Shown one piece after another: positions 8,619-18,784 of a stretch of 64,000 bases of DNA. The DNA is taken from NCBI RefSeq assembly GCF_021390395.1, contig NZ_JAJUWT010000004.1, positions 1 through 64,000 on the forward strand. The letters are read 5' to 3'. The position numbers and the translations under genes were made by a program. This DNA is from Saccharothrix sp. S26. Lineage in GTDB: Bacteria; Actinomycetota; Actinomycetes; Mycobacteriales; Pseudonocardiaceae. The notes under the pieces are model-generated. The model saw nothing but the letters and a program-made list of their open reading frames with translations, was not told where the DNA came from and did no database searches. Each line of letters begins with the position of its first letter. Within the stretch, counting starts at the first letter, position 1.

Positions 8619-9803
8619 ATGAAGCTCTCCGGGTTGCTCGGCCGCACGCACCAGGAACTGCCGGGCGTCACCGGTGTGGCACGGGTCGATCGCCGCTCGG
8701 GTGACCTGCTGCGCCGGCTCGGCCCCGGTGACGTCGCCGTCCTCGACCACGTCGACATCGACCGCCGCACCGCCGAAGCCCTGGTCCACGCCGAGGTGGC
8801 GGGCGTGGTCAACGCCTCGCCGTCCATCTCCGGCCGGTTCCCCAACCTGGGCCCGGAGCTGCTCGTCGAGGCGGGCGTCCCGCTGGTCGACGGCGTCGGC
8901 ACGGCGGCCCTGCGCGGGATCAGGGACGGCATGAAGCTGAGGCTGCACGAAGGCGGCGTGTTCGTCGGCGAGAAGGAGGTCGCGCGCGGCGTCCAGCAGA
9001 CCGCCGAGTCGATCGCCGACGCGATGATCGAGGCCAAGGCGGGCATGGCCGCGCAGCTCGAGGCGTTCTCCGCGAACACCATCGAGTTCCTGCGCCGGGA
9101 ACGGGCCCTGCTGCTCGACGGCGTCGGCGTGCCCGAGCTGCTCGTGCCGATCCGCGACCGGCAGGTGCTCGTCGTCGCGGGCGGGCCCCGGCACGCCGAG
9201 GAGCTGCGCAAGCTGCGCAAGTACATCCGCGAGCACCGGCCCGTGCTGATCGGCGTGGACGCGGGCGCGGACACCCTGCACCGAGCCGGGTTCGCCCCGG
9301 ACGTCATCGTCGGCGACCCGGACGGCATCGGCACCGAGACGTTGCGCTCGGGCTCGGAGGTCGTGGTGCCCGCGCAGGTCGACGGCCACGCGCCCGGGCT
9401 GGAGCGCATCCAGGACCTGGGCATCGGCGCGGTGACGTTCCCCGCGACCGGCAACGCCGAGGACCTGGCGCTGCTGCTGGCCGAGGCGCACGGCGCGACC
9501 CTGGTGGTGACCGTGGGGTTGCAGGCCGGGCTGCGCGAGTTCCTGGACCGCGGCAACTCCGGTTCCACCCCGTCGACGTTCCTGACCAGGCTCAAGCTCG
9601 GCAACAAGCTCGTGGACGGCCACGCCGTCGCCACCCTGCACCGCGGCCGGGTGTCGCTGGGCCTGATCACGCTGCTGGTGCTGGCCGCGGTGGCGGCGAT
9701 GACGGCGGCCCTCGCGGTGTCCGGGGTCGGCCAGGTCTACGTCGACCTCGCCGCCGACGCGTTCCGATCCGTCGTCGACTGGTTCAAGGGGTTGTTCGCG
9801 TGA
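8619..9803 (+). CDS. steA: SteA family protein (Rv1697-like), thiamine pyrophosphokinase-like fold
   Basis: 394 aa. The sequence from MKLSGLLGR through VLDHVDIDRRTAEALV, VNASPSISGRFPNLGPE and VGDPDGI to ADGHAPGLERIQDLG-type segments follows the Rv1697/SteA family (here VDGHAPGLERIQDLG). The fold is related to thiamine pyrophosphokinase. One C-terminal membrane helix (~345-368) precedes a short tail. In corynebacteria SteA with SteB recruits the septal cell-wall hydrolase RipA and affects daughter-cell separation. ATG 8619 is chosen because family members begin MKxSxLL; GTG 8601 is an alternative. It overlaps steB by four bases. Confidence 0.85.
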   Translation: MKLSGLLGRTHQELPGVTGVARVDRRSGDLLRRLGPGDVAVLDHVDIDRRTAEALVHAEVAGVVNASPSISGRFPNLGPELLVEAGVPLVDGVGTAALRGIRDGMKLRLHEGGVFVGEKEVARGVQQTAESIADAMIEAKAGMAAQLEAFSANTIEFLRRERALLLDGVGVPELLVPIRDRQVLVVAGGPRHAEELRKLRKYIREHRPVLIGVDAGADTLHRAGFAPDVIVGDPDGIGTETLRSGSEVVVPAQVDGHAPGLERIQDLGIGAVTFPATGNAEDLALLLAEAHGATLVVTVGLQAGLREFLDRGNSGSTPSTFLTRLKLGNKLVDGHAVATLHRGRVSLGLITLLVLAAVAAMTAALAVSGVGQVYVDLAADAFRSVVDWFKGLFA

Positions 9804-10738
9804 TCTCGCTGCGCTACCACGTCGTCTCCATCACCGCGGTGTTCCTGGCGCTGGCCGTCGGGGTGGTGCTCGGCTCGACCGCGATCAGCGGCCGGCTGCT
9901 GTCCGGGCTCAACGAGGACAACGGCGCGCTGGGCCGGGAGGTCGCCGCGCTGCAAGCCGAGCGCAACGGCCTGGACGCGCGGCTCGCCGACGCCGACCGG
10001 TTCGCGGCCTCCGTCGGCCCGCTGGCGGTGAAGGGGCAGTTGGCCGACCGGACCGTCGTGCTGGTCACCACCGCCGACGCCGCGCCGGACGACCGGGACG
10101 CGGTCACCGCGCTGCTGCGCTCGGCGGGCGCGACGGTCACCGGCGAGCTCCAGCTCACTGAGTCGTTCACCGACCCGGACAAGGCCGACCAACTGCTCGA
10201 CCTGGTCGCCCGGTTGCAGCCCGCGGGCACCCGGCTGCCCACCGGGGCCGACCCCGGCACCAGGGCGGGCGGCCTGTTCGGCTCGGTGCTGCTGGTCGAC
10301 AAGGACACCAACCAGCCGCGCGCCACGCCCGACGAGCTGGCGGCCGCGCTGGGCGGGCTGTCCAGCTCGGGTTTCGTCAAGCCGGGCCAGGGGTTGCGGC
10401 CGGCCCAGCTCGCGGTGGTGCTGACCGGCGGCGCGTCGACCGGTGACGCGGCGGCCGACCGGGCGGCGGTGGTGGCGCGGTTCGCCACCCAGCTCGACCG
10501 GTCCGGCGCGGGCGCGGTGCTGGCGGGCGGCTCCGGGTCGGCCGACGGCACGGGACCGATCGGCGTCGTGCGGGCGGACACGGCGGCGACGTCCGTGCTG
10601 TCCACCGTGGACCACGCGGGCACGGCCGCCGGGCGCGTGGTGGTGGTGCTCGCGCTGCGTGAGCAGTTGGACGGCAAGGCGGGCCGGTACGGGGTGGCGG
10701 GCAACGCCGAAGCTCCCGCGCCCGGCGCGGAGGGCTGA
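9800..10738 (+). CDS. steB: SteB/MctB family copper transporter or SteA partner (Rv1698-like)
   Basis: 312 aa. A short N-terminus (VISLRYHVVSITAVFLALAVG) forms a single membrane helix (~7-28), then a coiled coil (~40-60), then a soluble domain likely outside the membrane. This matches Rv1698, reported as MctB (copper export, outer-membrane associated) and as SteB, partner of SteA. GTG overlaps the steA stop. The C-terminus lacks the extended basic tail seen in some homologues. Last gene of the operon that starts at the HAD phosphatase. Confidence 0.85.
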   Translation: MISLRYHVVSITAVFLALAVGVVLGSTAISGRLLSGLNEDNGALGREVAALQAERNGLDARLADADRFAASVGPLAVKGQLADRTVVLVTTADAAPDDRDAVTALLRSAGATVTGELQLTESFTDPDKADQLLDLVARLQPAGTRLPTGADPGTRAGGLFGSVLLVDKDTNQPRATPDELAAALGGLSSSGFVKPGQGLRPAQLAVVLTGGASTGDAAADRAAVVARFATQLDRSGAGAVLAGGSGSADGTGPIGVVRADTAATSVLSTVDHAGTAAGRVVVVLALREQLDGKAGRYGVAGNAEAPAPGAEG

Positions 10739-10907
10739 CCAGCGGCTCCGGTGCCGTCCGGCGGGCGTGGCAGGCGACGGTGAACCGGGCGTTCCCGGGG
10801 TGTTCGCGGGTCGTTCGCGGGCCGGCGGTCGCCTGTTCGAACCGGCCTAGGCCATCCGAGTGATGTGCTCGGGTGCCCGCCGGCGCGCTGGGTGACCACC
10901 GGCGTGT

Positions 10908-10913
10908 TAGCGT
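10908..10913 (+). promoter_or_regulatory. Candidate -10 element upstream of pyrG
   Basis: TAGCGT fits the actinobacterial TANNNT -10 consensus and would place the start of transcription about 75-80 bases before the pyrG start codon, followed by a G/C-rich leader beginning TAGGGCCCG. No good -35 is seen at the right spacing. The rest of 10739-10998 shows no gene. Confidence 0.3.
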
Positions 10914-10968
10914 TAGGGCCCGTGGACAGGGCGCTGAGCTGTGCGGGACCACCGCGGCCTGCCCCTAG

Positions 10969-13304
<2,336 letters not shown>

Positions 13305-13333
13305 TCCGGGCGTTCAACTCACCGGTCCTGGAC

Positions 13334-13481
13334 GTAGGACTCTCGCGACCTGAACGTAGGACTCTCGCGACCTGAACGTAGGACTCTCGCGCGAGTCCTA
13401 CGTTCGGGACGGGTGTGTCCTACGTTCGGGACGGGTGAGTCGTACGTTCGGGACGGGTGAGTCCGGCGTTTGGGGCGCGTG
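13334..13481. repeat. Mirrored array of seven 22-bp units
   Basis: Three forward units begin at 13334, 13356 and 13378 and four inverted units at 13394, 13416, 13438 and 13460, each set with an exact 22-bp period. The shared core is GAACGTAGGACT (reverse AGTCCTACGTTC). The other ~10 bp differ between arms: TCGCGACCT on the left, ACCCGTCCC (reverse-complemented) on the right. At the junction a perfect 12-bp palindrome (13374-13385 with 13394-13405, loop CTCGCGCG) can form a hairpin and may also terminate the pyrG-Nudix transcript. The last unit is degenerate. Confidence 0.9.
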
Positions 13482-13508
13482 GGTTCTGCGCAGACGGATA
13501 ATGGGGGC

Positions 13509-13880
13509 GTGGGTGTGCGTGGGCCGTTGGCGGTGGTTGTGGCGGCGGTTGGTGGGTGTGGGGTGTTGTTGTTCGTGGACCCCAACCAGCCCGGGTCGCT
13601 GTTGCCGCCCTGTCCGCTCTACGCGTTGACCGGCATCCAGTGCCCCGCCTGCGGGTCGACGCGGATGGTGCACGCCCTGCTGCACGGAGACCTGGTCGGC
13701 GCGTGGCACTTCAACGCGGTGATGCTCGTGGCCGGGTTGCCGGTGCTGGCCTGGCTGTGGCTGAGGTGGTTCCGGGCGGCCAGGGACGGGCGGCCGACGC
13801 CTCCGGTGTCGCGGAAGGTCGGCGTGCCCGTGGTGGCCCTCGCCGTGACGTGGATGCTCGTGCGGAACCTAGTCGCGTAG
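13509..13880 (+). CDS. DUF2752 family small membrane protein
   Basis: 123 aa. Recognised by CPLYALTGIQCPACGSTRMVH, the Cys-rich signature of DUF2752, followed by an amphipathic segment (GDLVGAWHFNAV). Hydrophobic helices lie at ~7-22, ~70-90 and ~102-120. GTG 13509 is chosen from several close GTG codons; no strong ribosome binding site is present. Family function is unknown. It is often found beside TM2-domain protein genes in actinobacteria, as here, where the two genes converge and overlap by 12 bases. Confidence 0.8.
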   Translation: MGVRGPLAVVVAAVGGCGVLLFVDPNQPGSLLPPCPLYALTGIQCPACGSTRMVHALLHGDLVGAWHFNAVMLVAGLPVLAWLWLRWFRAARDGRPTPPVSRKVGVPVVALAVTWMLVRNLVA

Positions 13881-14546
13881 CTTGCGGCCCTGGCCGTCGG
13901 TGCCGCCGTTCACCAGCAGGATGATCCCGTCGATCAACGACCAGATGCCGCACCCGCCGCACGTGAGCAACTGGGCGATGCCGATCGCCGTGTCACCGAT
14001 GTAGAACCGGCCGATCCCGAACGGCAGCACGAGCTGGAGCACGCCCGCCGCGATGCGCGACTTGTCCGACAGCGGCTGGCCGGTCAGCGGGTCGACGCCG
14101 TACGGCGCGTTCGGGGAGAAGCCGGGCGGGTAGCCGTAGGCCGGGCCGTAGCCCTGGGACGGGTCCGCGTAGCCGGGTGGCGGGTAGCCGGGAGCGCCCT
14201 GACCGGGGTAGTCCTGGCCGGGGAAGCCTTGACCGGGGAAGCCTTGACCGGGAGTGCCCTGACCGGGAGTGCCGGGGAAGCCCTGGCCCGGGGTCGCGGT
14301 GTACCCGGGTGGGGGCGGGTAGGCGGCGGTCGGCGGGTAGCCGGGCGGCAGGAACACCGGGTGCGGCTGCGGCAGGTCGTGGAAGAGGGCGGCCAGCTCC
14401 TGCGCCGACTGGGCCGCGGACGCGTAGCCGACGCGCTGCTCGTACTCGCCGATCTCCAGGCGACCGGCCGCGAAGTGGTCGTTCAGGGCGCTGATCGCCT
14501 CTTCGCGCTGCTGGTCGCCGATGCGCACCTGGTGTGGTTCCGACAC
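13869..14546 (-). CDS. DUF1707 / TM2 domain protein
   Basis: 225 aa. Residues ~1-60 hold a DUF1707-type segment (VRIGDQQREEAISALNDHF, GRLEIGEYEQRV). Residues ~60-145 are Pro/Gly/Tyr-rich with repeated FPGQ and TPGQ steps. Residues ~150-225 are a TM2 domain: two hydrophobic helices around LPFGIGRFYIGDTAIG and a Gly/Cys turn (LTCGGCGIWSLIDGIIL). It is membrane anchored with a long flexible N-terminus. The GTG start has TAGCGT (TANNNT) 8-13 bases upstream, which suggests a leaderless transcript. Confidence 0.85.
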   Translation of the reverse strand: MSEPHQVRIGDQQREEAISALNDHFAAGRLEIGEYEQRVGYASAAQSAQELAALFHDLPQPHPVFLPPGYPPTAAYPPPPGYTATPGQGFPGTPGQGTPGQGFPGQGFPGQDYPGQGAPGYPPPGYADPSQGYGPAYGYPPGFSPNAPYGVDPLTGQPLSDKSRIAAGVLQLVLPFGIGRFYIGDTAIGIAQLLTCGGCGIWSLIDGIILLVNGGTDGQGRKLRD

Positions 14547-14624
14547 AGCGCAAACGCTAACAGCCCGTGGCCGTCGCGCCGGCCGGAACCCGCAGGTCGG
14601 CCGAGAGGTCAAAAGATCACAAGC

Positions 14625-14657
14625 TGTCCTCGCCGGACGGGCAGATCAGCAGGATGA
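14625..14657 (+). repeat. Left 33-bp inverted repeat arm
   Basis: Begins TGTCCTCGCCGGACGGGCAG and ends CAGGATGA. The exact reverse complement is at 15134-15166. It lies about 80 bases upstream of the TM2 gene start. Confidence 0.9.
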
Positions 14658-15116
14658 TCCCAACCGCCCATGGATGTTCCGGTTGGGTGGGTGGTCCGGG
14701 TTTCGTGTCATCCCACCGACCTCCACAAGGGCTACCACACGTATCAAGGGAGGCGCCCGCAGTGGACGTGTCAGGCAGAGGTGGACTACGCCCCCCTTGA
14801 CACGTGCGGTAGGGCTGCGCCAGGTCGGCGGGATGACACGAAGCCCTGCTTTTGAGGCAAAGACGGCCAGTGGAGGGGATCGGGGGTCGCCGGCGGGTCC
14901 GGGGTTGGGTCGCGTCCGGCGCGGTGCGGCTGCGATGCCCTTCCTTGACAGGGGAGGGGGTCGTGTCATCCCGCCGACCTGGCTTTGCCCTACCGCACGT
15001 GTCAAGGGGGCGTAGTCCACTGCGGGCTACGGTGTTGACCGATGGCGCGGTAGCCCGGAGGGAGGTCGGTGGGATGACACGAGACCCGGCCCACGACGCA
15101 ACAGGAGATGCAGGAC

Positions 15117-16094
15117 ATGAGCGTGGGACCCCGTCATCCTGCTGATCTGCCCGTCCGGCGAGGACATGTCCTGGACGCCACGCCCTTGGCGGGGACGCCG
15201 GCGGGACGTGCCATGAGGGCCTACCTGGACCACCTCGCCGTGGAACGGGGGACGGCTCGCAACACGCTCGACTCCTACGGCCGTGACCTGCGCCGTTACG
15301 CCGAGCACCTGGCGGGCAAGGGGGTCGACGACCTGGCTGGCGTCACCGAGGCGTTGGTCGGGGACTTCCTCGCCGCCTTGCGCGAGTCCGGGCTGGCGGC
15401 TTCCTCCGCCGCGCGCACGCTGGTCGCCGTGCGCGGCCTGCACCGGTTCGCGCACCTCGAAGGCATCACGGCGGACGACCCGGCCCGCGCGGTCCAGCCG
15501 CCGGTGCCGCCCCGGCGGTTGCCGAAGGCGCTGCCGGTGGACGACGTGCTGAAACTGCTCGACGGGCCGGCTGACACGCCCGCGCAGCTGCGTGACCGGG
15601 CCCTGCTGGAACTGCTGTACTCCACCGGCGCGCGGATCTCCGAGGTGGTCGGGTTGGACGTGGACGACGTGGACGCGGGCGAGCGGACCGCGTTGCTGGA
15701 CGGCAAGGGCGGCAAGCAGCGGGTCGTGCCTGTCGGGCGGCCGGCGTTGCAGGCGTTGGAGGCGTACCTGGTGCGGGCTCGTCCGGTGTTGGCCAAGCGG
15801 GGTACGCCGGCCTTGTTCCTCAACGCGCGGGGTGGGAGGTTGTCGCGGCAGACGGCGTGGCACGTGCTGAAGGCGGCGGCCGAGCGGGCGGGGGTGGGGG
15901 GCGAGGTGTCGCCGCACACCCTGCGGCACTCGTTCGCGACCCACCTGCTCGAAGGTGGCGCGGACGTGCGCGTGGTGCAGGAGCTGCTCGGGCACGCCTC
16001 CGTGACGACGACGCAGGTGTACACGTTGGTCACCGTCAACACCTTGCGCGAGGTCTACGCGACCGCTCATCCTCGCGCAACGGGTGGAACGTGA
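15117..16094 (+). CDS. xerD: Site-specific tyrosine recombinase XerD
   Basis: 325 aa from ATG 15117, which has AGGAG nine bases upstream. Resolves chromosome dimers with XerC at dif. N-terminal SAM-like domain ([20 protein letters not shown]), then the catalytic domain with Arg in TGARISEV, Lys in [20 protein letters not shown] (His, Arg), [11 protein letters not shown] (His and Tyr nucleophile). The first ~16 residues are encoded by the right arm of the palindromic element, so the ancestral start may be ATG 15213 (293 aa, GGCGGGA upstream) or TTG 15186. Same order as Rv1701 after Rv1700. Confidence 0.93.
   Translation: MSVGPRHPADLPVRRGHVLDATPLAGTPAGRAMRAYLDHLAVERGTARNTLDSYGRDLRRYAEHLAGKGVDDLAGVTEALVGDFLAALRESGLAASSAARTLVAVRGLHRFAHLEGITADDPARAVQPPVPPRRLPKALPVDDVLKLLDGPADTPAQLRDRALLELLYSTGARISEVVGLDVDDVDAGERTALLDGKGGKQRVVPVGRPALQALEAYLVRARPVLAKRGTPALFLNARGGRLSRQTAWHVLKAAAERAGVGGEVSPHTLRHSFATHLLEGGADVRVVQELLGHASVTTTQVYTLVTVNTLREVYATAHPRATGGT
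15134..15166 (-). repeat. Right 33-bp inverted repeat arm
   Basis: Reverse complement of 14625-14657. It overlaps codons ~6-17 of the xerD reading frame if ATG 15117 is used, which suggests that the element arrived at, or expanded into, the xerD 5' end. Confidence 0.9.
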
Positions 16095-16178
16095 GCGGCC
16101 CACGGGTACCGTGAGCGCTCGCCCGACCGCGTGACCACCCACGTTTCGACGAGCCGACGAGCTGGAGGTGCCGACCCG

Positions 16179-16526
16179 GTGCCGAACTTGGACGAGCCCG
16201 AGCGCGCCGCGATCGAGCTGGGCGCGGTGCTGCACGCGTTGAGCGACCCGACCCGGCTGGCGGTGGTGCGGCAGATCGACGCCGACGGCGAGCGCCTGTG
16301 CGGCGCGCTGATGGTGGACGTCGCCAAGTCCACGTTGTCGCAGCACCTGCGGGTGCTCCGGGAGGCGGGCATCACCCGCACCAGGGCGCGCGGCAACCAG
16401 CGGTGGGTGTCGCTGCGGCGGGACGACCTCGACGAGCTGTTCCCCGGCCTGCTCGACGTCGTGCTCGTCGCGGCCGAGCGGCACTGCCGCAAGACCGGTG
16501 ACCCGGCCGCCTCCGGAACGCGCTGA
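16179..16526 (+). CDS. ArsR-family winged-helix regulator
   Basis: 115 aa. Winged helix seen as LSDPTRLAVVRQI, then the recognition helix KSTLSQHLRVLREAG and wing RARGNQRWVSL. The ELCVCD metal-binding motif of ArsR/SmtB is absent; only a lone Cys (ERLCGAL) and a late HCRK remain, so metal sensing is doubtful. GTG 16179 has GGAGG ten bases upstream; an in-frame GTG at 16131 adds 16 residues. It stands alone between xerD and the parA-scp operon, so its target is unknown. Confidence 0.85.
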   Translation: MPNLDEPERAAIELGAVLHALSDPTRLAVVRQIDADGERLCGALMVDVAKSTLSQHLRVLREAGITRTRARGNQRWVSLRRDDLDELFPGLLDVVLVAAERHCRKTGDPAASGTR

Positions 16527-16620
16527 GAACGATCGGTCGCGCTTCGGCGGGGCGCGTTGCTGGTGGACCTCGCTGTGCCTAGGCTGCGCCCAGGCAGAGG
16601 ACTAGGAATCGGGAAGGGCG

Positions 16621-17592
16621 ATGTCGACACCGGAGCACGCGGGCCACCCGTGGGGCGCACCCCCACCCCCGCCACCGTCCGGTGTGCCGCGCGCCTCGGT
16701 CGAGCTGAGCCTCGCCCCGCACGCCGCACCCGCGGACGAAGACGCGACCGAGCAGGTCGAGGGCGACATCGGGCCGACCGGCCGCCCCCTGCGCTACGTC
16801 GCCGAGCCGCCGCTGATCGCCCGGCACGGCCCGGCGAAGATCCTCGCGGTCTGCAACCAGAAGGGCGGGGTCGGCAAGACGACGTCCACGATCAACCTGG
16901 GCGCGGCCCTGACCGAGTACGGCAGGCGGGTACTGCTGGTCGACTTCGACCCGCAGGGCGCGCTGTCGGTGGGCCTCGGCGTGCACCCGCACCAGCTCGA
17001 CCAGACGATCTACAACGTGATCATGGAGCGCGACGTCGGCGTCGACGACGTGATCATGCGCACCCCGGTCGAGGGCATGGACCTGCTGCCCAGCAACATC
17101 GACCTGTCGGCCGCGGAGATCCAGTTGGTGTCGGAGGTGGGCCGCGAGCACACGCTGGTCCGCACGTTGCGCCCGGTCATCGAGCACTACGACTACGTGC
17201 TGGTGGACTGCCAGCCCTCGCTCGGCCTGCTCACGGTCAACGCCCTCGCGGCGGCCGACGGCGTCCTCATCCCGCTGGAGTGCGAGTTCTTCAGCCTGCG
17301 CGGGGTCGCCCTGCTGATAGACACCATCGAGAAGGTCAGGGAGCGGTTGAACCCGAAGCTCGAGATCACCGGCATCCTCGCCACCATGTACGACCCGCGC
17401 ACCCTGCACTCCCGCGAGGTGATGGCGCGCGTGGTCGAGGCGTTCGGCGACGTCGTGTTCGACACGGTGATCAACCGCACCGTCCGGTTCCCGGAGACGA
17501 CGGTCGCCGGCGAGCCGATCACCCGCTGGGCGCCGCGCTCGGCGGGCGCGAAGGCCTACCGCGCGTTGGCGCGCGAGGTGATCGCCCGGTGA
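16621..17592 (+). CDS. ParA/Soj-like ATPase (Rv1708-like) of the scpAB operon
   Basis: 323 aa. Deviant Walker A KGGVGKTT (residues ~82-89) preceded by AVCNQ, Walker A' LLVDFDPQGALS, and Walker B VLVDCQPSLGLL. The first ~75 residues are Pro/Ala-rich and likely disordered. Unlike the origin-proximal parA it is not followed by parB; it starts the operon with an RHH-like gene, scpA, scpB and rluB, the order of Rv1708-Rv1711. A role in chromosome organisation with SMC-ScpAB is likely but not shown. ATG preceded by GGGAAGGGCG. Confidence 0.92.
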   Translation: MSTPEHAGHPWGAPPPPPPSGVPRASVELSLAPHAAPADEDATEQVEGDIGPTGRPLRYVAEPPLIARHGPAKILAVCNQKGGVGKTTSTINLGAALTEYGRRVLLVDFDPQGALSVGLGVHPHQLDQTIYNVIMERDVGVDDVIMRTPVEGMDLLPSNIDLSAAEIQLVSEVGREHTLVRTLRPVIEHYDYVLVDCQPSLGLLTVNALAAADGVLIPLECEFFSLRGVALLIDTIEKVRERLNPKLEITGILATMYDPRTLHSREVMARVVEAFGDVVFDTVINRTVRFPETTVAGEPITRWAPRSAGAKAYRALAREVIAR

Positions 17593-17912
17593 CCCGACGC
17601 CCATCGCTGCCGGGCGCGTCCGAGCTGTTCCGCCTCACCACGGGTGCCGCCGCCGACGACGACGCGCCCGCCGCCGAGCCGCCGGCCCAGCGGCGCGGCA
17701 CCGGTCGGCAGAAGCACTCGACCAAGATCACCGTGTACGTGTCCGACGAGGAGCTGCTGGCGCTGGAGCACGCCCGGCTGGCGTTGCGCGGCGAGCACGG
17801 CTTGGCGGTCGACCGGGGACGCGTGGTGCGCGAGGCGATCGCGATCGTGCTGGACGACCTCGAGGGGCACGGCGAGGACTCGTTGCTCGTGCGTAGGTTG
17901 CGCGAGCGGTGA
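17589..17912 (+). CDS. Small basic RHH-like protein between parA and scpA
   Basis: 107 aa. GTG overlaps the parA-like stop and its own stop overlaps scpA. After a disordered Ala/Pro segment and basic RRGTGRQKHSTK, the core KITVYVSDEELLALEHARLAL followed by DRGRVVREAIAIVLDDL has the strand-helix-helix pattern of ribbon-helix-helix DNA-binding proteins. Coupling to a ParA-type ATPase suggests a ParB-substitute or DNA anchor, as in small plasmid partition systems. This role is inference; no family name can be given with certainty. Confidence 0.75.
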   Translation: MTRRPSLPGASELFRLTTGAAADDDAPAAEPPAQRRGTGRQKHSTKITVYVSDEELLALEHARLALRGEHGLAVDRGRVVREAIAIVLDDLEGHGEDSLLVRRLRER

Positions 17913-18784
17913 GCGGTGAGGCACCCGGGACCGAACCGGACGTCGCCGCGCCGGTCGAGGTGGTCGAACCCGCGGTGGTCGCGGCCGAGGCGGTCGACGA
18001 CGGCCGGTTCAAGGTCAAGCTGACCAACTTCGAGGGGCCGTTCGACCTGCTGCTGCAACTGATCTCGCAGCACACGCTGGACGTGACCGAGGTGGCGCTG
18101 CACACCGTCACCGACGACTTCATCGCCTACATCCGGGCGCTGGGCGACCGGTGGGACCTGGACGAGACGACCGAGTTCCTGGTCATCGCGGCGACCCTGC
18201 TGGACCTCAAGGCGGCCCGGCTGCTGCCCGCGGGTGACGTCGAGGACGAGGAGGACCTGGCGCTGCTGGAGGCGCGGGACCTGCTGTTCGCAAGGCTGTT
18301 GCAGTACCGGGCGTACAAGCAGGTCGCGGCGCTGTTCGGGGAGCTGGAGCGGGGCGCGTACCGGCGCTACCCGCGGTCGGTGGCGCTGGAGCAGCGGTAC
18401 GAGGGGCTGTTGCCCGAGGTGATGCTGGGCGTGGACGCCCGGCGGTTCGCCGAGATCGCCGCGGTGGTGTTCCGGCCCAAGCCGCCGCCGACGGTGTCGA
18501 CGTCGCACATCCACCAGCACCGTGTGTCGGTGCGCGAGCACGCCGACCTGCTGCGGACGCGGTTGGCCGAGCTGGGCACGGCGACGTTCGCCGAGCTGAT
18601 CGCCGAGTGCACGGAGACGATGGAGGTCGTCGCCCGGTTCCTGGCGCTGCTGGAGCTGTACCGGGAGCAGGCGCTGGCCTTCGAGCAGCCCGACCCGCTG
18701 GGCGAGCTGCGCATCACGTGGGTCGGCGGCACGATCGAACAGGCGCAGGCGCAGGCCCGCGACGAGGACGAGGAGTACGGGTGA
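17909..18784 (+). CDS. scpA: Segregation and condensation protein A
   Basis: 291 aa. Kleisin subunit bridging SMC heads. N-terminal kleisin motif FKVKLTNFEGPFDLLLQLI (~residues 31-50), followed by helices with LDVTEVALHTV and FLVIAATLLDLKAARLLP, and a C-terminal winged helix (RFLALLELYREQALAFEQ). The acidic C-terminus ends DEDEEYG. Start and stop overlap neighbours by four bases, so parA-like, RHH, scpA and scpB form one transcript. Confidence 0.95.
   Translation: MSGEAPGTEPDVAAPVEVVEPAVVAAEAVDDGRFKVKLTNFEGPFDLLLQLISQHTLDVTEVALHTVTDDFIAYIRALGDRWDLDETTEFLVIAATLLDLKAARLLPAGDVEDEEDLALLEARDLLFARLLQYRAYKQVAALFGELERGAYRRYPRSVALEQRYEGLLPEVMLGVDARRFAEIAAVVFRPKPPPTVSTSHIHQHRVSVREHADLLRTRLAELGTATFAELIAECTETMEVVARFLALLELYREQALAFEQPDPLGELRITWVGGTIEQAQAQARDEDEEYG

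Larger units (their letters stand above)
14625..15166. repeat. 540-bp compound palindromic element with four 58-bp units
   Basis: A perfect 33-bp inverted repeat bounds the region. Inside are four copies of a ~58-bp unit opening GTGTCATCCCGCCGACCT and closing near GGCGTAGTCCAC: 14705-14754 (+, truncated), 14781-14839 (-), 14963-15020 (+) and 15024-15080 (-, diverged). Copies 1 and 4 and copies 2 and 3 mirror each other, so the whole block is one imperfect palindrome centred near 14895. No protein with codon bias typical of this genome is encoded. No target duplication is seen outside the arms. The right arm runs into the start of xerD. Confidence 0.85.

Noticed and set aside
13334..13481. CRISPR array
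   Set aside because: Units are contiguous 22-mers with no unique spacers, orientation flips in the middle, and no cas genes are present.
14646..15020. Open frames giving LTRAVG...QVGGMTR peptides on both strands
   Set aside because: They are translations of the 58-bp repeat units in the palindromic element; the same peptide appears in both orientations.
14625..15166. Insertion sequence with terminal inverted repeats
   Set aside because: No transposase frame, no flanking direct duplication, and internal repeats mirror the arms; a dispersed palindromic repeat fits better.
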